From positions 1 to 5,329 of the forward strand of contig VSNE01000204.1 in assembly GCA_009774155.1 (NCBI GenBank): a DNA stretch of 5,329 nucleotides, written 5' to 3'. Each line of letters opens with the position of its first letter. Positions within the stretch are counted from its first letter, which is position 1. Shown here in pieces: positions 1 to 5,329 of this stretch. The translations under genes and the position numbers were made by a program. The notes under the pieces are model-generated. The model was not told the DNA's origin, did not search any database, and saw nothing but the letters and a program-made list of their open reading frames with translations. Origin of the DNA: Lachnospiraceae bacterium (GTDB lineage Bacteria; Bacillota; Clostridia; Lachnospirales; Lachnospiraceae).

Positions 1-28
1 GGTATATTATGCATTTGTAATTATGAAC

Positions 29-34
29 AGGAGG
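29..34 (+). promoter_or_regulatory. Strong Shine-Dalgarno site of the binding-protein gene
   Basis: A perfect AGGAGG lies 7 bases upstream of the ATG at 42. It fixes that ATG as the start and predicts efficient translation, which fits a binding protein usually made in excess over its permeases. The promoter itself, in particular any -35 box, lies mostly or wholly outside the window. Confidence 0.9.
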
Positions 35-41
35 AAGAAAT

Positions 42-1319
42 ATGAATAAATGGATAAAGAAAGGATTTGCTGTTTCCTTGGCAGGAGTTATGGTCGTAGG
101 GCTTGGGGCATGCGGTTCATCCAAGAGCTCTTCAGACGAAGGACATCTTGTATTTCAGATTTGGGATCAGGGACAAAAAGCCGGTATGGAGGCAATAGCG
201 AAAGCATATATGGATCAGAATCCGGATGTGACTATTGAGGTGCAGGCGACAGGCTGGGACGAATATTGGACAAAGCTGGAGGCTTCGGCAACAAGTAATT
301 CGATGCCCGATATTTTTTGGATGCATTCCAACCAGTTGTTTAAATACGCAGATAACGGAATTCTTGCTGATTGTTCAGAGATCGTGGATTCAGCAAGCTT
401 TTCTGAAATTTCTGTAGAAAATGTCAGAGGAAGTGATGGAAAGCTTTATGGGGTTCCGAAGGATAAGGATATTATCGGACTTCTTTATAACAAAGAGCTG
501 TTTGACAAAGCAAGCGTGGCATATCCGGATGATACCTGGACCTGGGATGATTTGGAAGCGGCGTCTGCCAGGATTTATGAAAGCACTGGAAAGTACGGCT
601 ATATGGCTTATTCACATGACCAGATCGGATACTGGAATTTTGTATATCAGAACGGAGGACAAATCCTGAATGATGATTGTACAAAGGCTGAGTATACAGA
701 GCCTGCAACATCAGATGCCATTAAATATTATGTTGGTCTCCAGGAAAACGACTGGTGTCCGACACAGGAGCAGTTTGCAAATACGGGTGCGTCCGAAATG
801 TTCTTTTCCGGCGAAGGTGCTATGTTTTTTGCAGGCAATTGGGATCTTGTAAATCTTTGCACAACCTACCCGGATATGAATGGAAAATGGGATGTGGCTG
901 TTCTGCCCAAATGCCCAAATCCTGCATCAGGGGAGGGAAGAGCCTCTATTTCTAATAGTGTGTCTTATGCAACGGCAGCAAAGGGTAAGAACAAAGATCT
1001 GGCAATGGATTTTTTAAAATTTCTTGCTTCCGAGGAAGGTCAGAGAATAGAGGGAGAATCTGGCGCGGCAATTCCGGCCTACAATGGACTTGAGGATACA
1101 TGGATTAAATCTTTTGAAGATAACGGATACGACTTAACATTACAGAACCTGATTGGTATGTTTGACTACAGCGTGAAATATGTGAATAATCCGTCAAGGC
1201 CATCCTGGGAGCCGAAAGTGGAGCAGACGATGCTTGATATTTACGGAAGAAATGTGACGGTAGAGGAAGGCATCCAGAAGATGCAGGATATTGTAACAGA
1301 GGCAATTGCGGATAACTAA
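42..1319 (+). CDS. Sugar ABC transporter solute-binding lipoprotein (family 1)
   Basis: This is the extracellular receptor of a carbohydrate ABC importer: it binds sugar outside the membrane and delivers it to the two permeases encoded next. Seen in the sequence: a lipoprotein signal peptide with basic start (K3, K6, K7), hydrophobic core (residues 9-20) and lipobox LGAC, making Cys24 the lipidated residue. A Ser-rich linker (25-31) follows. The mature part fits the family-1 (MsmE/MalE-like) fold: the first strand and helix at about 36-60, a GKLYGVPKD segment at 133-141, and a GEGAMFFAGNW segment at 257-267, a place where this family typically has Gly-Ala-Met and Gly-x-Trp. Many Trp and Tyr residues (W72, W76, W93, W166, W168, W198, W267) are typical of sugar stacking. 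The length of 425 residues is normal. The start is set by the AGGAGG 7 bases upstream. Ligand inference: the alpha-galactosidase downstream suggests galacto-oligosaccharides such as raffinose, but the protein alone does not show which sugar. The family call is secure; the ligand is tentative. Confidence 0.93.
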   Translation: MNKWIKKGFAVSLAGVMVVGLGACGSSKSSSDEGHLVFQIWDQGQKAGMEAIAKAYMDQNPDVTIEVQATGWDEYWTKLEASATSNSMPDIFWMHSNQLFKYADNGILADCSEIVDSASFSEISVENVRGSDGKLYGVPKDKDIIGLLYNKELFDKASVAYPDDTWTWDDLEAASARIYESTGKYGYMAYSHDQIGYWNFVYQNGGQILNDDCTKAEYTEPATSDAIKYYVGLQENDWCPTQEQFANTGASEMFFSGEGAMFFAGNWDLVNLCTTYPDMNGKWDVAVLPKCPNPASGEGRASISNSVSYATAAKGKNKDLAMDFLKFLASEEGQRIEGESGAAIPAYNGLEDTWIKSFEDNGYDLTLQNLIGMFDYSVKYVNNPSRPSWEPKVEQTMLDIYGRNVTVEEGIQKMQDIVTEAIADN

Positions 1320-1331
1320 GAGAACGTGAAT

Positions 1332-1337
1332 GGGGGA
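1332..1337 (+). promoter_or_regulatory. Shine-Dalgarno site deciding the start of permease 1
   Basis: GGGGGA lies 7 bases before the ATG at 1345 and can pair with the CCUCC of 16S rRNA using one G-U wobble. The earlier in-frame ATG at 1330 has only a weak AGAGAA-like purine stretch in front of it. The site therefore favours 1345, which removes five residues (MGEFL) from the longer reading. Confidence 0.6.
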
Positions 1338-1344
1338 ATTCCTG

Positions 1345-2226
1345 ATGAAGAAAAAAGCAAGGCTGGACCAGGATCAAAAATGGGGCTATCTGATGGTGGC
1401 TCCCACCATTATAGGATTGCTTGTCCTGAATGTGTATCCTTTTATTAATACGATTATCCTGAGTTTTTCGTCCGCGAAAGTATTTGGAGGATATGAATTT
1501 GTCGGACTGAAAAATTACATTAAGATGTTTTCAGATGCAGAGTTCTGGCGCGCAACATGGAATACGCTTCTGTTCTGTCTTTTGACTGTGCCGGTGGGAG
1601 TATTGCTGGCGCTGGTGATTGCGGTTCTGCTGAATGCAAAAATTAAAGGGAAGGTGGCGTTCCGCGCTATTTTTTTCCTGCCAATGGTTGTTGCCCCGGC
1701 AGCGGTTGCCATGGTATGGAAGTGGATGTTTAACTCGGAATACGGCATCATTAATACCGTATTTCATCTGAATGTCAACTGGATTACAGATCCGAATATT
1801 GTCATTATTACTGTGGCTATTGTAGCAATCTGGAGTGCACTGGGATATGATGCGGTGCTTCTTCTTTCCGGTATCCAGAATATTTCCAAAAGCTATTATG
1901 AGGCAGCCAGTCTGGATGGGTGTACAAAAGTGCAGCAGTTCCTGCATATTACCCTTCCAATGGTTTCGCCAACTTTGTTCGTGGTACTGATTATGCGTTT
2001 GATGGCTTCTCTGAAGGTCTATGATTTGCTGTATATGATGGTGGGCGAGGGAAATCCGGCATTGAGCAAAGCCCAATCTCTCATATATCTGTTTTACCGT
2101 GAGTCGTTTATCGCGGGAAACAGAGGATATGCATCGGCTATTGTTATCTGGACAGTTCTGATTATCGGTATTGTTACGGCGATCCAGTTTATGGGCCAGA
2201 AAAAATGGGTCAATTACGAAGTATAG
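1345..2226 (+). CDS. Sugar ABC transporter permease, MalF/MsmF type
   Basis: This is one of two membrane subunits forming the translocation path of the importer. From the start chosen here it has 293 residues, normal for Firmicute MsmF/UgpA-like permeases, which lack the long extra N-terminal part of enterobacterial MalF. About six membrane segments are visible: near residues 15-37, 71-98, 106-128, 152-175, 205-230 and 262-283. The cytoplasmic EAA loop that docks on the ATPase is clear at 184-210, with E186-A-A-x-x-x-G192 and P205. The N-terminal WGYLMVAP stretch (13-20) is characteristic of this subfamily. It starts 25 bases after the binding-protein stop and ends 13 bases before permease 2, so it belongs to the same operon. 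The start at 1345 is preferred on its Shine-Dalgarno site; 1330 gives 298 residues and cannot be excluded. The family is secure; the sugar is inferred from context. Confidence 0.94.
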   Translation: MKKKARLDQDQKWGYLMVAPTIIGLLVLNVYPFINTIILSFSSAKVFGGYEFVGLKNYIKMFSDAEFWRATWNTLLFCLLTVPVGVLLALVIAVLLNAKIKGKVAFRAIFFLPMVVAPAAVAMVWKWMFNSEYGIINTVFHLNVNWITDPNIVIITVAIVAIWSALGYDAVLLLSGIQNISKSYYEAASLDGCTKVQQFLHITLPMVSPTLFVVLIMRLMASLKVYDLLYMMVGEGNPALSKAQSLIYLFYRESFIAGNRGYASAIVIWTVLIIGIVTAIQFMGQKKWVNYEV

Positions 2227-2230
2227 GAGG
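2225..2230 (+). promoter_or_regulatory. Shine-Dalgarno site of permease 2, overlapping the upstream stop
   Basis: A perfect AGGAGG begins within the TAG stop codon of permease 1 (2224-2226) and sits 9 bases before the ATG at 2240. It fixes the start of permease 2 at 2240. The longer open frame from 2171 overlaps permease 1 and adds 23 residues that look like out-of-frame sequence. The overlap suggests tight, possibly coupled translation of the two membrane subunits. Confidence 0.85.
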
Positions 2231-2239
2231 CGGTGTGAG

Positions 2240-3064
2240 ATGAAACAGAAAAAGAATATATCAACTTTACTCGTATACATAGCATTAATACTTGGTTCTG
2301 TTGTAATGATTTTCCCATTTGTGTGGATGCTTCTTACATCCTTTAAGACGAATGCGGAAGTTATGCAGATACCTCCCACAATCCTTCCTTCCGACTGGAA
2401 CTTTGATTCCTTCACAAAGGCGCTGAGTCTTCTGCCCTTTGGAAATCTTTACTTTAACACGGCAGTGATGATTATTTTGCGTGTACTGTGCGCGGTGGTA
2501 TTTTGTTCCATGGCGGGGTATGCATTTGCAAAGCTGAATTTTAAAGGAAAGAATATATTATTTCTGCTTATTATTGTGCAGCAGATGATTCCGGGACAGA
2601 TTTTTATTATTCCACAGTATCAGATGATTGCAAAGCTTGGCATGACAGATACTATGTTTTCTCTGGTGTTTCCCGGTGTTGTCAGTGCGTTCGGCACATT
2701 TTTCTTAAGACAGGCATATATGGGTATTCCGGATGAAATAGGAGAGGCGGCATATTTGGACGGCTGCAATCGCTGGCAGATCTTTACAAAGGTTATGTTT
2801 CCGCTTACAAAGGCTTCTATCGCGGCGCTGTCAGTATTTACAGCGGTGTTTGCCTATACCGATCTGATGTGGCCTTTGGTTGCAAATACAAATATTAATT
2901 CAACCACATTGTCTGCCGGATTGTCCAGCCTGAACGGACAGTTCAGCACCAATTATCCGGTGCTTATGGCAGGCTCCCTGCTGGCGATGCTTCCGATGGT
3001 AGTGCTGTATTTGTTCTTCCAGAAACAATTTATAGAAGGCGTTGCCATGACAGGAGGAAAATAA
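2240..3064 (+). CDS. Sugar ABC transporter permease, MalG/MsmG type
   Basis: This is the second membrane subunit, expected to pair with the preceding permease. It has 274 residues, the usual size for MalG/MsmG-like proteins. Visible are a short basic N-terminus, a first membrane helix at about 9-33 followed by the family-typical LLTSFKT (31-37), and further hydrophobic segments near 70-98, 105-125, 137-158, 190-213 and 242-262. The EAA loop at about 166-192 has E169-A-A-x-x-D-G175 and P188; it binds the ATPase in the cytoplasm. The C-terminus GVAMTGGK (267-274) matches the conserved ending of this subfamily. The start at 2240 is set by AGGAGG 9 bases upstream. Translation ends at tandem stops (TAATAA, 3062-3067). 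No ATPase gene follows; the next gene is the alpha-galactosidase. The family is secure; the substrate is inferred. Confidence 0.95.
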   Translation: MKQKKNISTLLVYIALILGSVVMIFPFVWMLLTSFKTNAEVMQIPPTILPSDWNFDSFTKALSLLPFGNLYFNTAVMIILRVLCAVVFCSMAGYAFAKLNFKGKNILFLLIIVQQMIPGQIFIIPQYQMIAKLGMTDTMFSLVFPGVVSAFGTFFLRQAYMGIPDEIGEAAYLDGCNRWQIFTKVMFPLTKASIAALSVFTAVFAYTDLMWPLVANTNINSTTLSAGLSSLNGQFSTNYPVLMAGSLLAMLPMVVLYLFFQKQFIEGVAMTGGK

Positions 3065-3073
3065 TAACATTAG

Positions 3074-3107
3074 TCAGGGAGGGCAGCTTTTGATGCCCTC
3101 CTTCTGA
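3074..3107 (+). promoter_or_regulatory. RNA hairpin between transporter and enzyme genes
   Basis: GGAGGGCA (3078-3085) and TGCCCTCC (3094-3101) form a perfect 8-bp stem around an 8-base loop. TCAG (3074-3077) can also pair with CTGA (3104-3107), leaving TT as a bulge and extending the helix to 12 bp. No T-run follows: the downstream bases are purine-rich (AAGAAAGAG), so this is not a standard intrinsic terminator. Inferred roles are a block to 3' exonuclease that stabilises the transporter message, a processing site, or partial attenuation that sets enzyme against transporter output. The hairpin is seen directly; its function is unproven. Confidence 0.55.
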
Positions 3108-3122
3108 AGAAAGAGAAACAGT

Positions 3123-5288
3123 ATGGAGATCATTTCATTACAGACAAAGAATACGACTTATCAAATGGGGATTACCTCCAATGGATTTCTTCTGCACCTT
3201 TACTACGGAAAAAAGATAGACTGCCATATGGACTATCTTCTGACCTTCTATGACAGAGGATTCGCGTTGAACCCATATGATGCGGGGAAAGACAGAACCT
3301 TTTCAATGGATGTGCTGCCTCAGGAATATCCGTGCTATGGAAATGGGGATTTCCGCACGGCGGCCGTAAATGTAAGAAACAGCCGGGGTGTATATGGCTG
3401 TGACCTGCGTTTCCGCGCTTTGACAAAGGGACAGGGAAAGTATCAGATTCCGGGGCTTCCCGCTGTTTATGCGGAAGGATGTCAGGCGGAAACCGTAGAG
3501 ATTGTATTGGAGGACCGTGCGGCAGGTGTGGAGGTTACTCTGAAATATGGAATTCTTCCGGAGCTGGATGTAATTACCAGAAGCGCGGTAATACGGAATA
3601 TCAGCACAGAGGAATTGGTAATTGAAAAGGCGTACAGCGGCTCTTTAGATTTTCTGCAGGGAGATTATGATGTACTCCATTTTTTCGGCAGGCATACTAT
3701 GGAAAGGAGTATGGAGCGTTATGCTGTCCTGCATGGGATTCAAAGCTATGGAAGCAAAAGAGGAATGTCCAGCCATCAACATAATCCTTTTTTTATTCTG
3801 GCAAAGGATGGGGCAGACGAAGAGCATGGTTCCTGCTACGGAGTCTCTCTTTTGTACAGCGGCAACTTTAACTGCGAAATTGAAAAAGATCAGTTTGAAC
3901 AAATACGTATAGGAATCGGTATAAATGATGAGATGTTTGCGTATCCGCTGAAGCCGGGTGAGGTTTTTTATACGCCGGAAGCAGCCCTTGCATATTCTGC
4001 GGAAGGACTTGCGGCACTGTCACAGATTTACCACAGGCTTATCCGGTATCATATATGCAGAGGAGTATATAGAGAAGTCCGGCGTCCGGTTCTGATCAAT
4101 AACTGGGAGGCAACCTATATTGACTTTACCGGAGAACAGATTGTAGATATTGCAAAGCAGGCGGCAGAACTGGGAGTGGAGATGATGGTTCTGGATGATG
4201 GCTGGTTCGGAGACAGGAACGACGACTGCCGGGGGCTTGGAGACTGGACCGTCAACGAAAAGAAGCTGGGGAGTTCATTGGCTGTGCTGTCGGACAGGAT
4301 TCATTCTATGGGAATGAAATTCGGACTATGGATTGAACCGGAGATGATAAATGAAAACAGCAGCCTGTATCAGAAGCATCCGGACTGGGTATTTATGATT
4401 CCGGGCCGGTTGCCTGTCAGAGGAAGGCACCAATTAGTTCTGGATTTTTCCAGAAAAGAGGTAGTCAACGGTATATTCAGGCAGATTTCCAGAGTAATTG
4501 ACTCAGCTCAGGTGGAATACATTAAGATGGATATGAACCGGGGAATCCATGAAGTATACAGCGCCGTGGAAGGATATCAGAATCACGGGAAGATTATGCA
4601 TGAATATGTTCTTGGCGTCTATGATTTTCTGGAACGGATGATTGCCCGTTATCCTAAGCTGCTGATTGAGGGATGCGCAGGAGGAGGAGGAAGATTTGAT
4701 GCGGGAATGCTTTACTATACGCCGCAGATTTGGTGCAGTGACAATACCGATGCCATTGAACGTATCCGGATTCAGCACGGAACCTCTTTTGGATATCCCA
4801 TATCTGCTGTAGGCTCCCATGTGTCTGCAGTGCCGAACCATCAGACAGGCAGAGTTACGGATATTCACACGAGGGGCGTGGTTGCAATGGCTGGCAGTTT
4901 TGGATACGAACTGGATCTGAACCAGATATCAGATGAAGAAAAAGAAGAGGTGAGAAAACAGATTCAGGATTACAAAAAATACTGGAGCCTGATTCACAAC
5001 GGGAAATATTACCGTCTGCATACTCCGGGAAAGGATACTGAGATGGCGGCGTGGAATTTTACATCAGAGGACAAAAGCGAGGCGCTTTTGAATGTGGTTT
5101 CTCTTGATACGCATTGCAACAGTCCTGTGACATATATAAAATGCAAAGGTTTGAAAGCAGACGGGAAATACTGTGAGGAAGGCAGCAGCCGGATTTACAG
5201 CGGCAGCGCTCTTATGGAAATAGGAGTGCCGATTCCAATTGTAATGGGAGAATATAGGGCATGGCAGATGCATTTTACTGAAAAATAG
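3123..5288 (+). CDS. aga: Alpha-galactosidase, glycoside hydrolase family 36
   Basis: This enzyme hydrolyses terminal alpha-linked galactose (melibiose, raffinose, stachyose and similar) by a retaining mechanism. With no signal peptide it should act in the cytoplasm on sugars imported by the preceding transporter. It has 721 residues, the usual length of tetrameric bacterial GH36 enzymes. Domains: N-terminal beta-sandwich (about 20-280), catalytic (beta/alpha)8 barrel (about 285-630), C-terminal beta domain (about 645-720). Motifs: NNWEATY (326-332), MVLDDGWFG (355-363, with D358 and D359), LWIEPEM (402-408), GRHQLVLDFSR (434-444), KMDMNR (468-473) with D470 as nucleophile, EGCAGGGGRFD (516-526), and WCSDNTDA (537-544) with D540 as acid/base. 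The 70-residue gap between D470 and D540 equals that recalled for Geobacillus AgaA (D478/D548). Odd point: Met469 replaces the Trp usual before the nucleophile. No sucrose-kinase fusion is present. The ribosome-binding site is weak (AAGAG, about 7 bases before the ATG) and the gap from permease 2 is 58 bases, so it may be expressed at a different level from the transporter. The family is secure; exact substrate preference is not. Confidence 0.96.
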   Translation: MEIISLQTKNTTYQMGITSNGFLLHLYYGKKIDCHMDYLLTFYDRGFALNPYDAGKDRTFSMDVLPQEYPCYGNGDFRTAAVNVRNSRGVYGCDLRFRALTKGQGKYQIPGLPAVYAEGCQAETVEIVLEDRAAGVEVTLKYGILPELDVITRSAVIRNISTEELVIEKAYSGSLDFLQGDYDVLHFFGRHTMERSMERYAVLHGIQSYGSKRGMSSHQHNPFFILAKDGADEEHGSCYGVSLLYSGNFNCEIEKDQFEQIRIGIGINDEMFAYPLKPGEVFYTPEAALAYSAEGLAALSQIYHRLIRYHICRGVYREVRRPVLINNWEATYIDFTGEQIVDIAKQAAELGVEMMVLDDGWFGDRNDDCRGLGDWTVNEKKLGSSLAVLSDRIHSMGMKFGLWIEPEMINENSSLYQKHPDWVFMIPGRLPVRGRHQLVLDFSRKEVVNGIFRQISRVIDSAQVEYIKMDMNRGIHEVYSAVEGYQNHGKIMHEYVLGVYDFLERMIARYPKLLIEGCAGGGGRFDAGMLYYTPQIWCSDNTDAIERIRIQHGTSFGYPISAVGSHVSAVPNHQTGRVTDIHTRGVVAMAGSFGYELDLNQISDEEKEEVRKQIQDYKKYWSLIHNGKYYRLHTPGKDTEMAAWNFTSEDKSEALLNVVSLDTHCNSPVTYIKCKGLKADGKYCEEGSSRIYSGSALMEIGVPIPIVMGEYRAWQMHFTEK

Positions 5289-5321
5289 TTTTTGCCGATT
5301 GTGCGGCAGCTCCGCTCCCTT

Positions 5322-5327
5322 TATAAT
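5322..5327 (+). promoter_or_regulatory. Possible -10 box of a gene beyond the window
   Basis: A perfect TATAAT lies 33 bases after the alpha-galactosidase stop. At the ideal 17-base spacing the upstream hexamer is TTGTGC (5299-5304), matching only the TTG of the -35 consensus. With no downstream sequence visible, this could be a vegetative promoter for the next gene or a chance match in AT-rich spacer. Confidence 0.25.
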
Positions 5328-5329
5328 AT

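Noticed and set aside
3..10. TATATT/TATTAT as a -10 box for the operon promoter
   Set aside because: It is AT-rich and plausibly placed, but any -35 box would lie before base 1, so it cannot be supported here.
436..452. A catabolite-repression (cre)-like sequence around TGGAAAGCTTT in the binding-protein gene
   Set aside because: It lacks the central CG and right half of the cre consensus and sits well inside the coding region. No convincing cre or repressor operator is visible in the window.
1335..1342. The GGAATTCC palindrome before permease 1
   Set aside because: An 8-base palindrome is too short to call an operator and overlaps the ribosome-binding region; it is probably chance.
2171..2239. 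Upstream extension of permease 2 from an ATG at 2171
   Set aside because: The extra 23 residues overlap the end of permease 1 out of frame and look unrelated to the family's N-terminus. The perfect AGGAGG at 2225-2230 serves the ATG at 2240.
1531..2415. A 294-codon open frame on the minus strand across both permease genes
   Set aside because: It lies antisense to clear permease genes. Its translation is a disordered mix rich in Asn, His, Gln, Ile and Cys, as expected from the complement of membrane-helix codons, with no recognisable domain. It is a shadow frame.
3052..3057. AGGAGG at the end of permease 2 as a ribosome-binding site for another gene
   Set aside because: No start codon with an open frame follows at a suitable distance. 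The bases encode the Gly-Gly of the conserved permease C-terminus.
4503..4868. A 121-codon minus-strand open frame within the alpha-galactosidase
   Set aside because: It is wholly antisense to the catalytic domain of a well-supported gene, with no family-like motif.

Overview
The window carries a compact, single-strand sugar-utilisation cluster. It encodes a lipoprotein solute-binding protein, two ABC-transporter membrane permeases and a family GH36 alpha-galactosidase, all on the + strand. The base composition is moderately AT-leaning, Shine-Dalgarno sites are strong and purine-rich, the binding protein is a lipoprotein, and the protein sequences have a clostridial character. Together these suggest a Gram-positive Firmicute, most likely a gut-type member of the Lachnospiraceae/Clostridia. 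That assignment is inference from sequence style; the window has no rRNA or other taxonomic marker.

Layout: bases 1-41 are the tail of an upstream leader with a strong ribosome-binding site. The binding protein follows (42-1319), then the first permease (best start 1345, stop 2226) and the second permease (2240-3064). The gaps between these three are 25 and 13 bases, so they are almost certainly co-transcribed. A 58-base gap with a GC-rich hairpin separates them from the alpha-galactosidase (3123-5288). The last 41 bases hold no gene; they contain a perfect TATAAT hexamer that could be the -10 box of a gene beyond the window.

How it works together: the lipoprotein captures an oligosaccharide outside the membrane and the two permeases form the channel. 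The ATP-hydrolysing subunit is not encoded here and is probably a shared MsmK/MalK-type ATPase from elsewhere in the genome, as is usual for this transporter class in Firmicutes. The GH36 enzyme has no signal peptide, so it should act in the cytoplasm, removing terminal alpha-1,6-galactose from imported sugars such as melibiose, raffinose or stachyose. The substrate is inferred from the neighbouring enzyme, not read from the transporter.

I found no mobile element, CRISPR array, RNA gene or evidently new system. The points most worth checking are a Met in place of the usual Trp beside the GH36 nucleophile, and the hairpin with a tiny ORF between transporter and enzyme genes.
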